This document shows positions 42,027 through 53,682 of a stretch of DNA of 64,000 nucleotides, piece after piece. Numbering within the stretch: the first letter of the stretch is position 1; every line of letters starts with the position of its first letter. This DNA is from Solibacillus silvestris (GTDB taxonomy: Bacteria > Bacillota > Bacilli > Bacillales_A > Planococcaceae), in assembly GCA_001586195.1 (NCBI GenBank), contig CP014609.1, positions 1,896,001-1,960,000 on the forward strand, read 5' to 3'. The notes beneath the pieces were generated by a model, which was given only the letters and a program-made list of their open reading frames with translations, was not told the DNA's origin and did no database searches. A program made the translations under genes and the position numbers.

Positions 42027-45000
42027 ATGAGGAAGAAAAAAAATTCTAAAAAAGCACTTAGTATTTTTGCTACTGCAGCGATGACATTTTCTTTATTGAC
42101 TCCAGGTGTTGCTAGCGCACAAACAACTTCCAATCAACTCTATGAATCATTTAGAGATTCGAGTTCGAGCGGTACTTTTAGTTCTGCACGCGAAAAATTG
42201 AATAAACGCTTACTTGAAAATTTCAAAGAGGAGAACAAAGTAACGTTCTTAGTCAAATTTAAAGATAAGGCGAATTCTACCGTAGTTGCTAAGGCTGCTC
42301 GCCAAAAGGCGGATGAATCAAACTTATCTGCTCTAAATGCAAAGTTGATTCAACGTTCTGCTGTTGTCTCTGAATTAAAGGCGACTTCTATTGAATCTCA
42401 ACAATCAGTAATGCAATTCCTTGATCAAGAAGCGGCTAGTGGCAATGCAACAGATATTACATCCTTTTATATCGTAAATGCAATTGCTGTTACAGCAACT
42501 CAGGAAGTGGCAGAAAAAATCGCTACATTCGAAGAAGTGGAGAAAATTTTACCTAATGAAACACGTCAGCTCTTTACAACCAAAACTGAAAATGCTGTAA
42601 CCCCAAATGCAGAAGTTGCAAACGTTGAGTGGAATATTGAACGGGTCAATGCACCTGAAGTTTGGGAAATGGGCATAGATGGTTCAGGTACAGTAGTTGC
42701 AAGTATTGATACGGGCGTTCAATGGGATCATCCAGCTTTAAAAGAAAAATACCGCGGCTATAACAAAGCCACTGGAGAAGTTTCTCATGATTATAGCTGG
42801 TATGATTCGACTTCTGCAGGAAGAGCTACTCCATATGACGACGTAGACCATGGGACACATGTTACTGGTACAATGGTCGGTAGTGAACAAAATGGCTCAA
42901 ATCAAATTGGAGTTGCACCAGGGGCGAAATATATTGCTGTTAAAGCTTTCACTGCAAGCGGTGGAACAGATGCCGATCTATTAGAGGCAGCTCAATGGAT
43001 TTTAGCACCTACAGATGCTAACGGAAACCCGCGCGTTGATATGGCGCCAGATGTCGTGAATAACTCTTGGGGCGGTGGGGCTGGATTAGACGAATGGTAC
43101 CGTGATGTTGTTATTAACTGGCGTGCAGCAGAAATCTTCCCCGAATTCTCTGCAGGTAATACAACGTTCACAAATCCAGGTGGAGCTGGATCTGTTGCTG
43201 CACCAGCCAACTATCCGGAATCATTTGCTACAGGCGCAACGGACATTAATAACTTAGTTGGTAATTTCTCTCTACGTGGTCCTTCCCCTTATGCTGAAAC
43301 TAAACCAGACATTTCTGCTCCTGGTGTTAACATTCGTTCATCTGTTCCGGGTGGAGGTTATGAAGGTGGTTGGAATGGTACATCGATGGCCGGTCCTGCT
43401 GTATCAGGTGTGGCTGCCCTCTTACGTCAAGTGAATGCAAATTTAACAGTAGATGAAATGGAACAGATTCTTCTAGACACTGCCAATCCATTAACAGATA
43501 GTCAATACCCTACTACACCTAACCATGGATATGGTTATGGATTAGTGGACGCATATGAAGCTGTTTCTTCAATTATTTCAGGATTAGGTACACTTGAAGG
43601 TCAAGTCACAAAAGCAGGAACTGATACTGAAGCACCTCAATTCGATCATACAGCCCCACATGAAACTTATGCTGGGATGGATTTAAATTTAACTGTTGCA
43701 GTAAGTGATAATATTAGTGTTTCCTCAGTATTACTTAACTACAAAGATGAAAATAATACGTGGCAACAAATCCCGGCTGGACGTAAATCGGGCGATCATA
43801 AAGCTGGTGAATTCGCTGTTGTTATACCGGGCGAATTAATTTCTGGTAATTCATTTACGTACAAATGGACAATTAATGACTTTGGTAACAATGAAGTAAA
43901 TAGTGATGAATACATTGTAGAAGTAAAACCAGGGATCACTGTTGGTTATTCTGAAAACTTTGAAACTCAACCGATTGGCTGGTACTCATTTGGTACGAAT
44001 GATAGCTGGGACTGGGGTGTACCAACATCTGGTCCAGGAAATGCTGCCTCAGGTGAAAAGGTATATGCAACAAACTTATCTGGCACATATGCAAACAGCA
44101 TGAACGCGACACTTGTTGCACCTCCAATTGACCTGCCTGAAGGAAACTCATATTTACAATTTAAACATTGGCATAACTTCGAACAAGCTAGTTCTGGTAG
44201 AGCGTATGATTATGGACATGTATTCGTGTCAACAGACCAAGAAAACTGGACACAATTATTAATGGTTCAAGGTATATCAAATAGTTGGTTAGACGCAGAG
44301 GTTGATTTATCAGACTATGCTGGACAACGTATCTATATTGGTTTCAATGCATTTTCAGATTCTAGTGTACAACGAGATGGCTGGTATATTGATGATGTGG
44401 CATTAGCTAGCGTATCCCAAACTGGTAAAGTTTCTAAAGGTAAAAACAATAATAATGGCAACGGAAATGGTAAAGGAAATGACAACGGCAATAAAGGAAA
44501 TAACAATGGGAACAATGGCAACAACGGTAATAATGGCAATAACGGCAATAAAGGTAACGGGAAAGAAAAAGATGCATTAAAAGAAGCTGTAGATCCAACA
44601 ACTATTAAACCTGATGTACTTTCTAAAGTTGAGGCACCTGAGATTGAAGTAATCAACAATCCAACACTTCTTCCATTAGGAGCTCAAGTAAGTGTCCTAG
44701 AATCAGGACGTTCGGTATATTCAAGTCCAGCTGATGGTTCATACAAACTCACACATGGTACGGGCACATTTAATGTAAAAGCAGAGGCTTACGGTTTCAC
44801 ATCAGAAGTACAATCAGTCACAATCGAGGCTGATAGCACTTCTACTGCGAATTTCACATTAGATGAAATTGAACAAAATACAATAAGCGGTACAATTACT
44901 GACGAATCAACTGGAGAAGCGATTGAAGGTGCAACAGTTATTCTAGTTGAAGACGCAAATATCGCTCCTGTACAAACAGATGCTAACGGTAACTTTGCCC

Positions 45001-46556
45001 TTACAGCATATGTAGGAACGTATACCCTTAAAGTAATTGCTCGTGGATACCATGGAAAAGAAATCCCTGTTTCTCTTACAGGTGAATTATCACCTCTAAG
45101 CATTTCACTTGAACCTTTCTACACATATCCAGGTGGAGAAATTGGCTATGATGATGGCACTCCTGAAAATGCGCGCGCATTCAATGCGGCTGGAAATGCA
45201 TGGGCAGTAAAAATGTCTCTTCCTGAAGGTAAAGAAAACGGTATTGTAACAGATGGTGTATTCCGTTTTTGGACAACTGAATGGCCTAACCCAGGTGGAA
45301 CTGCCTTTGCAGTTGAAGTTTGGGATGCTACCGGTGCAGACGGTACGCCAGGTAAACAATTAGCTGGTCCGATTAATGCAACGGCTCTTCGAAATGGTGA
45401 ATGGACAGTAGTAGACCTTACAGAACATAATATTGTTGTCAATGATGACTTCTATATGGTTTACCGCCAAACAGTTGCAAACCCGAACACTCCAGGTCTT
45501 GCAACGGATGAAGATGGCAAAAATGCAGCAAGAAGCTATCAGCATGTATCAGGTGCATGGTCTACAGCTCCTGCAAGCGAAGGAAACTATATGATTCGCG
45601 CACGCGTTAGCTATGAAGTAGTTGGCCCAGTAATCACTTCTCCAGTGACAAATTCGATTACAAATGAGCCTGAAACAACAATTACTGGAACAGCCTCTCC
45701 AACAACAACTATTGAGTTAAAACAAAATGGCGAAGTAGTTACATCATCAGTAGTTAGAGACGATGGCAAATTTGAAATTAAAGCAAACCTAGTTGAAGGC
45801 GTTAATGAATTTTCAGTTCTTTCAAAATTAGATGGTCGAGTAACAGGTGAATCGACTCCGATTTTAGTGACTTTAGATACAATAGCTCCTGAACTAACGA
45901 TCGACAAACCAGCTAATGGTGAAAAAGTAAATCGTGAAACTGTTACTGTAGAAGGTTTAATTACAGATGAAAATATTGACACAGTTACTGTTAATGGCTT
46001 AAATGCTACGATCAGCGACGGAAAATATTCAAAACGCGTTATTCTTGATAATGGAGCGAATGAAATCACAGTAGTAGCTACAGACAAAGCTGGCAACAGT
46101 GTTTCTAAGACAGTTACTGTAACTGCTGATTTCGATGCACCAATCATTTCAAACTTAAAACCAGCTACAGACATTACCATTACAACGGGTAGAACAGTTA
46201 AAATTGAGTTTGATAGTGAGCCAGGATTAAAACCTACTTTTGTAATCCATATGCCATTAACAAACGTAGTTCAAAATGCAACTGAATTACCAATGATGGA
46301 ACAAGGAAATGGTCATTATGTAGGCTACTGGACAGTTCCTGCTGATACTGTTGCAAACGGAGCAGTTATTGAAGTAATTGCAATCGATGACTTTAATAAC
46401 GAAACTCGTCAAAAAGCTGCCGGTAAATTATATATTAATTTACCAGTAATTACAGAAGGGGCTGGCGATGCCGCTGCTGAGGAACAATCTTCTAAAGAGG
46501 AAGAATTAACAGAAACACCGAATTTAAAAGATGCAGACTTAACAGTGACACCTTAA
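42027..46556 (+). CDS. Secreted multidomain S8 protease (bacillopeptidase-F-like)
   Basis: 1509 residues. Signal peptide (RKKKNSKKALSIF...VASAQ), I9-type propeptide region, then the subtilisin domain with Asp228 (SIDTGVQWDHP), His275 (DHGTHVTGT) and Ser453 (NGTSMAGPA). Residues about 640-790 are a MAM/immune-inhibitor-A-like beta sandwich (GYSENFETQPIGWYSFG... GWYIDDVAL). A 45-residue Asn/Gly/Lys linker follows (about 803-847), then two carboxypeptidase-regulatory-like domains, a further beta domain and bacterial Ig-like repeats. No cell-wall anchor is seen. An extracellular proteinase similar in plan and length to Bpr of Bacillus. Confidence 0.93.
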   Translation: MRKKKNSKKALSIFATAAMTFSLLTPGVASAQTTSNQLYESFRDSSSSGTFSSAREKLNKRLLENFKEENKVTFLVKFKDKANSTVVAKAARQKADESNLSALNAKLIQRSAVVSELKATSIESQQSVMQFLDQEAASGNATDITSFYIVNAIAVTATQEVAEKIATFEEVEKILPNETRQLFTTKTENAVTPNAEVANVEWNIERVNAPEVWEMGIDGSGTVVASIDTGVQWDHPALKEKYRGYNKATGEVSHDYSWYDSTSAGRATPYDDVDHGTHVTGTMVGSEQNGSNQIGVAPGAKYIAVKAFTASGGTDADLLEAAQWILAPTDANGNPRVDMAPDVVNNSWGGGAGLDEWYRDVVINWRAAEIFPEFSAGNTTFTNPGGAGSVAAPANYPESFATGATDINNLVGNFSLRGPSPYAETKPDISAPGVNIRSSVPGGGYEGGWNGTSMAGPAVSGVAALLRQVNANLTVDEMEQILLDTANPLTDSQYPTTPNHGYGYGLVDAYEAVSSIISGLGTLEGQVTKAGTDTEAPQFDHTAPHETYAGMDLNLTVAVSDNISVSSVLLNYKDENNTWQQIPAGRKSGDHKAGEFAVVIPGELISGNSFTYKWTINDFGNNEVNSDEYIVEVKPGITVGYSENFETQPIGWYSFGTNDSWDWGVPTSGPGNAASGEKVYATNLSGTYANSMNATLVAPPIDLPEGNSYLQFKHWHNFEQASSGRAYDYGHVFVSTDQENWTQLLMVQGISNSWLDAEVDLSDYAGQRIYIGFNAFSDSSVQRDGWYIDDVALASVSQTGKVSKGKNNNNGNGNGKGNDNGNKGNNNGNNGNNGNNGNNGNKGNGKEKDALKEAVDPTTIKPDVLSKVEAPEIEVINNPTLLPLGAQVSVLESGRSVYSSPADGSYKLTHGTGTFNVKAEAYGFTSEVQSVTIEADSTSTANFTLDEIEQNTISGTITDESTGEAIEGATVILVEDANIAPVQTDANGNFALTAYVGTYTLKVIARGYHGKEIPVSLTGELSPLSISLEPFYTYPGGEIGYDDGTPENARAFNAAGNAWAVKMSLPEGKENGIVTDGVFRFWTTEWPNPGGTAFAVEVWDATGADGTPGKQLAGPINATALRNGEWTVVDLTEHNIVVNDDFYMVYRQTVANPNTPGLATDEDGKNAARSYQHVSGAWSTAPASEGNYMIRARVSYEVVGPVITSPVTNSITNEPETTITGTASPTTTIELKQNGEVVTSSVVRDDGKFEIKANLVEGVNEFSVLSKLDGRVTGESTPILVTLDTIAPELTIDKPANGEKVNRETVTVEGLITDENIDTVTVNGLNATISDGKYSKRVILDNGANEITVVATDKAGNSVSKTVTVTADFDAPIISNLKPATDITITTGRTVKIEFDSEPGLKPTFVIHMPLTNVVQNATELPMMEQGNGHYVGYWTVPADTVANGAVIEVIAIDDFNNETRQKAAGKLYINLPVITEGAGDAAAEEQSSKEEELTETPNLKDADLTVTP

Positions 46557-46595
46557 TAAAAAATGAAAATATCCCAAATTTAAACCATTAAAGCT

Positions 46596-46643
46596 ACACC
46601 CCGAAAGTTAGAATAAAAACTAACTTTCGGGGTGTTTTTTTTT
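46596..46643 (+). terminator. Terminator of the S8 protease gene
   Basis: A perfect 16-bp stem, ACACCCCGAAAGTTAG with CTAACTTTCGGGGTGT, around an 8-nt A-rich loop, followed by eight T. The stem matches the CACCCCxAAxGTTAGA motif seen at 10.22 and 21.45 kb. Confidence 0.95.
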
Positions 46644-46810
46644 GACAAAATATTTACAATGGTTAATAAGAGACTAAAGCATTTCTTCAGTTTAATATTC
46701 TTTTGTGGCTATATTTATAATCCTATAGTTGAGAATAATAGATTAGCGCATAATAAAACACATACATTTACAATAAATCCTGTACCCGCAAGCAGATAGA
46801 GCCAGGAAGC

Positions 46811-47746
46811 TTACTCCCCTACAAGACCGTCCTTATCGGCATCGTGCATATAGGGATATAACCAATGATCACTCGTTATCGGCATACTGAAACCTGCTGC
46901 TTTTGCTTCTTTAATCGTCACTTGTCCATTCCCATTTGTATCAACACTGGAAATATCACCTTTTGTGTTTGAATTCGTTGGTTTGGAAGGTTCATTACCT
47001 GTTAAGCCGAGTGATTTGTTTACTTCATCAGGGTTCACATTGTCAAATTTATCAACAATCTTTTTCCCCTTTAAAGTATAGGTATACTGATAATTTGAAG
47101 GAATCTGCGTTTTTGTATTCGGATAAGTGATGATCGCTTCAAACATAGTGGCTCCGTCAGCTTTACGGATCGCGTCTTCCATATATGCTTGATCACCATG
47201 TCGGTTAAGCGTACTATTTTGCGGGGTAATGTTGTAAGCGTTCGATACCCCGCCGAGAGAATCGGCAATAATATGTCCTTCATCTAAAAGGGAACTTTCG
47301 ACACCAGGAACCTTTGCCTCATCAGCATAGTACCTACCAGACGATAATACAGGTTCATTTTCGTCATCTTGTAGTATGATTTTGTCCGCAATGACACGTT
47401 CTAATTGCCCGTATTCATTCGTAAATGCCCAATATTCACGGTCACCAAAACCAATGTTAACTACCACGTTAGATTCACGATACCCAGACAAATTACCGCC
47501 ATCCACTTCAATAAGTTTATATCCTGAAAACTGATCATTATTTGATTGAGTTGGTGTTTCCTCTACTAGGGATTCATCAACAACCGGAGTATTTTTTTCA
47601 CGTTCACTGTTTTCAGTTGTATTATCGGTTGTTACCTCTTGTGTTTTTATATCTCCATCAGTAATGGACACTTTTTCTTCATCAGTACAACCAACCATAA
47701 AGATGGTCATTAATAATAAGATTAATACGTTTACTTTCTTTTTCAT
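46811..47746 (-). CDS. DNA/RNA non-specific endonuclease lipoprotein with C-terminal EF-hand/excalibur-like motif
   Basis: 311 residues. Lipobox MVGC (about residue 20), a Thr/Glu/Asn linker, then a nuclease domain: GYRESNVVVNIGFGDREYWA, LLDEGHIIADSLGGVSNAYN (catalytic His in DxGHxxA) and NITPQNSTLNRHGDQAYMED with the metal-binding Asn. The C-terminus has DTNGNGQVTIKEA and DADKDGLVGE, two Ca-binding loops of EF-hand/excalibur type. Anchored outside the membrane, likely degrading extracellular nucleic acid. Calcium dependence is an inference. Confidence 0.87.
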   Translation of the reverse strand: MKKKVNVLILLLMTIFMVGCTDEEKVSITDGDIKTQEVTTDNTTENSEREKNTPVVDESLVEETPTQSNNDQFSGYKLIEVDGGNLSGYRESNVVVNIGFGDREYWAFTNEYGQLERVIADKIILQDDENEPVLSSGRYYADEAKVPGVESSLLDEGHIIADSLGGVSNAYNITPQNSTLNRHGDQAYMEDAIRKADGATMFEAIITYPNTKTQIPSNYQYTYTLKGKKIVDKFDNVNPDEVNKSLGLTGNEPSKPTNSNTKGDISSVDTNGNGQVTIKEAKAAGFSMPITSDHWLYPYMHDADKDGLVGE

Positions 47747-47948
47747 TCTTTAGGACTCTCCTATAATCGTTCGTATTGTTCATTCTAATAATCTGGAATG
47801 ATGCCAACATAGTTTAACATTGTTAACCTTTCGATAACAGTAAAATATATTACAATAATAATGATCATCGTTTTCACTTGTTGATGGCTGAGAGGTTTAT
47901 TATTAACAAACGATTCATATATCGCTATACCAAAATAAGTAGATATAA

Positions 47949-47997
47949 AAAAGGCAATTCAAATTTTTACTTTATGCAAAAATTTGAACTGCCTTTT
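47949..47997. terminator. Strong bidirectional terminator
   Basis: AAAAGGCA-TTCAAATTTTT pairs with AAAAATTTGAA-TGCCTTTT. Ends the LysM-CAP gene transcript. Confidence 0.9.
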
Positions 47998-48003
47998 ATG
48001 ATT

Positions 48004-48600
48004 TTATTTTTTTATAAACATTTGTGTCCAGTAATTACCATCTTTAACGTAGCCTACACCAATATGCGTAAATTTCGAATCCATAATGTTTGCTCGGTGG
48101 CCAGAACTATTCATCCATCCATCCATTACTTGCGCAGCGGATTTTTGACCTTTTGCAATATTTTCACCTGCTGCTTTATAGCTGATACCGAATTGTTTCA
48201 TCATATCAAATGGTGAGCCGTAAGTTGGGCTTGTATGGCTGAAATAATTTTTGTCATGCATATCTTGTGACTTATATTTTGCAACACGTGCTAATTCCCA
48301 ATCAATTTTTAATGGTGCTAATCCTTGTTGCGCGCGTTCCTTATTTACTAGGCTAACTACTTGCTCTTCTACTGCTTGCTGTTCATTTTCAGAAATATTA
48401 ATTTTTTCTCCGACATAGATCATATCCGGATTTTTTAATGTAGGGTTTAAAGAAATTAATTCGCTTAGACCGATTTGATTTTTAGAGGCAATCTTCCAAA
48501 GCGTGTCCCCACTTTTTACTGTATATGTAGCTGCAGATGCAGTAGCTGGTAGAGCAAATAGCATCATACTAAACAACAACACGATACTTTTTTTCAACAT
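48004..48600 (-). CDS. Secreted LysM plus CAP-domain protein (YkwD/SafA-like)
   Basis: 198 residues. Signal peptide (LKKSIVLLFSMMLFALPA-TASA), an N-terminal LysM (TYTVKSGDTLWKIASKNQ... LNPTLKNPDMIYVGEKI), then the CAP domain: VNKERAQQGLAPLKID, NYFSHTSPTYGSPFDMM, AAGENIAKGQ, HRANIMDSKFTHIGVGY. LysM should bind peptidoglycan or spore cortex. The CAP domain is closely similar to that at 29543-30463. Ribosome site GGAA (weak). Possibly involved in spore or wall structure. Confidence 0.92.
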   Translation of the reverse strand: MLKKSIVLLFSMMLFALPATASAATYTVKSGDTLWKIASKNQIGLSELISLNPTLKNPDMIYVGEKINISENEQQAVEEQVVSLVNKERAQQGLAPLKIDWELARVAKYKSQDMHDKNYFSHTSPTYGSPFDMMKQFGISYKAAGENIAKGQKSAAQVMDGWMNSSGHRANIMDSKFTHIGVGYVKDGNYWTQMFIKK

Positions 48601-48696
48601 TTTTGAATCATTCCTTTCTAGTTGTCTATTACAAGCTTACTAGAGAGGGACTGTAAAATCATTAGGGAATGAATGGCGCTTCTTTTGCAAAAGGAT

Positions 48697-48728
48697 AACA
48701 AACATTACAATTGTAACAATCGTTTGTT
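48697..48728. promoter_or_regulatory. Dyad upstream of the LysM-CAP gene
   Basis: AACAAAC...GTTTGTT flanks an inner TTACAATTGTAA palindrome. It lies about 100 bp before the start codon and resembles sequence upstream of the other CAP gene. Possible operator. Confidence 0.4.
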
Positions 48729-48785
48729 AAAAGACAAAGAATCTAAACCTACATTTATTTAGTGGTTATAGTGATGATTCAAATA

Positions 48786-48826
48786 AAAAACTGTAAGAAA
48801 GCTTAATCGCTTTTCTTACAGTTTTT
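48786..48826 (-). terminator. Terminator of glpFK
   Basis: On the minus strand AAAAACTGTAAGAAA pairs with TTTCTTACAGTTTTT around a 10-nt loop, with a T run. Confidence 0.9.
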
Positions 48827-48861
48827 CTGTTGGTCTCTTTTTTATCAAGAAACTAATTTTA

Positions 48862-50367
<1,506 letters not shown>

Positions 50368-51165
50368 CTACTCTTCTACTGTTGATACTGTCATTTGTGC
50401 AGCTACGAAAATCGCCGCTACCACTACACTGAAAATCCAGAATAATGTTGCATCTGCCCCATTCCAGATGAAGCTAAAGAATACTGCACCGTAAACACCG
50501 CCGATAATTGGGGCAACTACAGGTACCCATGCATACCACCAAGCTGAATCTCCTTTACCTGGAATCGGTAAAATCGCGTGTGCAATACGTGGACCTAAGT
50601 CACGGGCCGGGTTAATCGCATAACCAGTTGGACCACCCAATGCCATACCAATTACAACAATTAAAATACCAACTAAAAATGGATTTAATCCTGCTGTTAT
50701 TTCATTTGTCCCTAACGCTAAAATCCCCAGTACTAATGCAAATGTGCCGACCATTTCGGCAATCATGTTGGAAGGAATATGCTTTACTGCCGGTGTTGTA
50801 GAGAATACGCCAAGTTTTGCGCCTTTGTCTTTTGTGCCTTTCCAGTGCGGTAAATAAACAAAGTACACTAACACAGCCCCTAAAAACGCTCCGAGAAGTT
50901 GTGCAACGATAAACAGTGGTACATCTGCCCATGCAAAGTTGCCAATTGTTGCGAGAGCGATTGTTAATGCCGGATTTAAGTGCGCTCCGCTAATACCTCC
51001 TACTGCATAAGCTGCCATCGCTACGGCAAAGCCCCATGCAAATGTGATAACGACCCAACCGCCACCTTGACCTTTTGATTTGTGCAATGAAACTCCCGCT
51101 ACAACGCCTCCACCGAATAATATTAGCAGCATCGTGCCGACTAACTCGGCTGTAAATGTTGACAT
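50368..51165 (-). CDS. glpF: Glycerol uptake facilitator (aquaglyceroporin)
   Basis: 265 residues, six membrane helices and two half helices with the NPA motifs HLNPALTIALA and INPARDLGPR, plus GPTGYAINPARD for glycerol-selective members. Lets glycerol diffuse in. First gene of glpFK, behind a leader with a terminator hairpin. Ribosome site AAGGAGG. Confidence 0.97.
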   Translation of the reverse strand: MSTFTAELVGTMLLILFGGGVVAGVSLHKSKGQGGGWVVITFAWGFAVAMAAYAVGGISGAHLNPALTIALATIGNFAWADVPLFIVAQLLGAFLGAVLVYFVYLPHWKGTKDKGAKLGVFSTTPAVKHIPSNMIAEMVGTFALVLGILALGTNEITAGLNPFLVGILIVVIGMALGGPTGYAINPARDLGPRIAHAILPIPGKGDSAWWYAWVPVVAPIIGGVYGAVFFSFIWNGADATLFWIFSVVVAAIFVAAQMTVSTVEE

Positions 51166-51211
51166 TCCATAACCTCCTTAGCTCATGTATATTCCGATCA
51201 TAAAATACTTA

Positions 51212-51278
51212 GAAGAAAAAAAGTCCGCAAGTAACAATTGTTTTACGTTATCACGTAAAACAAAGCTACATGCGGACT
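51212..51278 (-). promoter_or_regulatory. GlpP-controlled leader terminator of glpFK
   Basis: On the minus strand AGTCCGCA (51271-51278) pairs with TGCGGACT (51222-51229), followed by a T run. Inside it an 11-bp stem TTGTTTTACGT/ACGTAAAACAA forms. This is the antiterminator-regulated structure that GlpP relieves in the presence of glycerol-3-phosphate. Confidence 0.85.
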
Positions 51279-51314
51279 CCTTCACTCAACCACGTATTTA
51301 TTGACTTAGTAATC

Positions 51315-51365
51315 ATAATAGTTTGAAATTATTCATTAGTCAACAACTTTTTGGAAACGTTTCCA
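51315..51365 (-). promoter_or_regulatory. glpFK promoter with cre-like site
   Basis: On the minus strand TTGACT (51338-51343), 17 nt, TATTAT (51315-51320) forms a good sigma-A promoter that partly overlaps the 3' end of glpP. Just upstream, TGGAAACGTTTCCA (51352-51365), a perfect 14-bp palindrome, matches a CcpA cre. Suggests catabolite repression of glycerol uptake. Confidence 0.75.
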
Positions 51366-51902
51366 CAATTCTTTATTGGATGTAGTAATGGCAATTGCAC
51401 CTGCATCAAATGCCTGCTTAATTTGCTCGTCCGTCCGAATTAAACCCCCTGTAATAACAGGGATGCCTGTATGCGTATATACTTCCTTAATCATTTCCGG
51501 GATAACACCTGGGAGTAATTCAATAAAGTCCGGCGCCGTTTGCTCAAGGAGCGAATAGCTTTTTTCCAGCGCAATTGTATCGATTAAAAAGACACGTTGA
51601 ATCGCTAAAATACCGCGAGATTTCGCTTTTAAAATCATATTGGAGCGTGTAGAAATTATGCCTGCCGGACGTATATCGTTACACAAGTAATCCGCGGCAA
51701 AATTATCCGTCTTCAAGCCGTGAATTAAATCCGCATGAATAATTAATTTTTTCCCATGACGTTCGGCCTCTTGTTTAAGTGCACGCAAATGACTTAAATG
51801 CACTTCAAGCAATACGATATATTCAAATTCACTTTTTACTACTTTATCAAACTGTTTAATTGTTCGGGCAGCAGGTATGATTTTTTGGTCATTAAACGGC
51901 AT
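51336..51902 (-). CDS. glpP: Glycerol-3-phosphate-responsive antiterminator
   Basis: 188 residues, GlpP/DUF family TIM-barrel: FEYIVLLEVHLSHLRALKQE, KLIIHADLIHGLKTDNFAAD, YLCNDIRPAGIISTRSNMIL, KSYSLLEQTAPDFIELLPGV, IPVITGGLIRTDEQIKQAFD. Binds glycerol-3-phosphate and the leader RNA of glpFK and glpD, preventing termination. Lies between glpD and glpFK, all minus strand. Ribosome site AGGAGG. Confidence 0.96.
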   Translation of the reverse strand: MPFNDQKIIPAARTIKQFDKVVKSEFEYIVLLEVHLSHLRALKQEAERHGKKLIIHADLIHGLKTDNFAADYLCNDIRPAGIISTRSNMILKAKSRGILAIQRVFLIDTIALEKSYSLLEQTAPDFIELLPGVIPEMIKEVYTHTGIPVITGGLIRTDEQIKQAFDAGAIAITTSNKELWKRFQKVVD

Positions 51903-51941
51903 AACATCCTCCTATAATTAGAAATCTGTTTATATTAATAT

Positions 51942-51988
51942 GGCTCATCGGCTGCGTTAATTCAAATCTCCCACGCATTCGATGAGCC
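51942..51988 (-). terminator. Hairpin between glpD and glpP
   Basis: GGCTCATCG pairs with CGATGAGCC around a 29-nt loop. Weak T run; may only attenuate. Confidence 0.55.
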
Positions 51989-52015
51989 GAAATTATATCA
52001 CAATATTATTTTACA

Positions 52016-53659
52016 TTATTTTGCGGTTGTTGCACGCTTAATTTCAATGTTTAACAGTTCTGTAAACTCCGATAATTGGGCATCCGTCCAATTCAATTGT
52101 TGAGCCATATGGGTAATGACTGCCTCTTTATGTGCCAATACCGATGCGATATTAAAGAACATATTACCAGTACGGCGCACAAAGAAATCGACAGGCGTCG
52201 TCACAAGTTCATGCTCAATGCCATATTGCAGCTGTGCAAATAATGCTTTTGGCATCGTATCGTTTGCGTTAGCCACATAGCTAAATACTTTTTCAACATT
52301 CGAACCGTAATGCTGGGCTAAATAATCCGCTTCTTCATGCGTTAAGCCAGCTTTTACACCTGACTCGATCTTTTTCGAAATAAACGTTTGGATATGCTTC
52401 GACCCGCCTACCTCACCACCAGAAATCGGGATGTCTTTTGTTATACATGGCTTGCTTGCTACACCAAATTCTGTATTTAAGCTAGCTGCAATTTTATCTA
52501 CAACAGCTTCCGCCATCTTACGGTAGCCTGTTAATTTACCACCCGCTATTGTAACTAGGCCTGAAGCGGATTCCCACACTTCATCGTGGCGGGAAATTTC
52601 AGACGGTCCTTTCCCTTCTTCACGAATTAAGGGACGTACACCAGCCCAACTTGATTCAATATCTGTATCCGTTACTTTTACATTAGGGAACATATAGTGA
52701 ATAGCGTTCATAATGTAATCACGATCGGATTGTTCAATATCCATATTACGAGGATCACCTTCATAAAACGTATCTGTCGTACCAACATACGTTTTACCGT
52801 TACGAGGAATCGCAAAAACCATGCGGCCATCTGGTGTATCAAAATAAACTGCCTGCTTTAACGGGAACTTCGATTGATCAAATACGATATGCACACCTTT
52901 TGATAAAATTAAGTGTTTACCGCTTGTTTTCCCTTCAATACTACGTACATCATCCACCCATGGACCTGCTGCGTTCACGACTTTTTTCGCATGAATTTGA
53001 ATTGTCTCATTAGAGAGTAAATCTGTCGCTTCAATGCCGATAATTTTTTTCGCATCATTATATAAAAAACCTGAAGCTTTTGTATAGTTTGCTAAAACGG
53101 CACCTTTTTCAATCGCAGATTTTGCCACTTCTATTGTTAAACGTGCATCATCAGTACGGTATTCAACGTAAACCCCGCCTCCTAATAAATCGGCTTGCTT
53201 CACTAAAGGTTCTTTTTCTAATGTTTGCGCACTCGTTAGCATGTAGCGGCGCTCTGATTTTTTAACACCCGCCAAGAAATCGTATACACGTAACCCAATA
53301 GATGTAGAAAATTTACCGAATGTACCACCTTTATGGAACGGTAATAACATCCATACCGGTGTCGTTACATGCGGTCCATTTTCATAAACGATTGCCCGTT
53401 CTTTTCCCAATTCGGCTACTTCTTTAATTTCAAATTGTTTTAAATAGCGTAAACCGCCATGCACTAATTTTGTTGAGCGACTTGACGTACCTGCCGCAAA
53501 ATCCTGCATTTCAACTAATGCCACGGATAAACCGCGCGTAATGGCATCAAGTGCAATTCCCACACCTGTAATACCGCCTCCGATAACTAAAACGTCATAT
53601 TCTTTGCTCTGTAAATCATTCATGATGACTGAACGTTGTAAAGCTGATGCTGTTGACAT
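52016..53659 (-). CDS. glpD: Glycerol-3-phosphate dehydrogenase (FAD)
   Basis: 547 residues. [23 protein letters not shown] loop, [20 protein letters not shown] and [20 protein letters not shown] (the GlpD signature), then [21 protein letters not shown] and [18 protein letters not shown]. Oxidises glycerol-3-phosphate to dihydroxyacetone phosphate, passing electrons to quinone at the membrane. Ribosome site AAGGAGG. Preceded by its own GlpP-type leader. Confidence 0.98.
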   Translation of the reverse strand: MSTASALQRSVIMNDLQSKEYDVLVIGGGITGVGIALDAITRGLSVALVEMQDFAAGTSSRSTKLVHGGLRYLKQFEIKEVAELGKERAIVYENGPHVTTPVWMLLPFHKGGTFGKFSTSIGLRVYDFLAGVKKSERRYMLTSAQTLEKEPLVKQADLLGGGVYVEYRTDDARLTIEVAKSAIEKGAVLANYTKASGFLYNDAKKIIGIEATDLLSNETIQIHAKKVVNAAGPWVDDVRSIEGKTSGKHLILSKGVHIVFDQSKFPLKQAVYFDTPDGRMVFAIPRNGKTYVGTTDTFYEGDPRNMDIEQSDRDYIMNAIHYMFPNVKVTDTDIESSWAGVRPLIREEGKGPSEISRHDEVWESASGLVTIAGGKLTGYRKMAEAVVDKIAASLNTEFGVASKPCITKDIPISGGEVGGSKHIQTFISKKIESGVKAGLTHEEADYLAQHYGSNVEKVFSYVANANDTMPKALFAQLQYGIEHELVTTPVDFFVRRTGNMFFNIASVLAHKEAVITHMAQQLNWTDAQLSEFTELLNIEIKRATTAK

Positions 53660-53682
53660 AATGATTCCTCCTTAATGTAGAC

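Noticed and set aside
44333-44659. Long Leu/Pro-rich open frame opposite the S8 protease gene
   Set aside because: It mirrors the Asn/Gly-rich linker (AAT/GGT read backwards gives Leu/Pro) and has no ribosome site.
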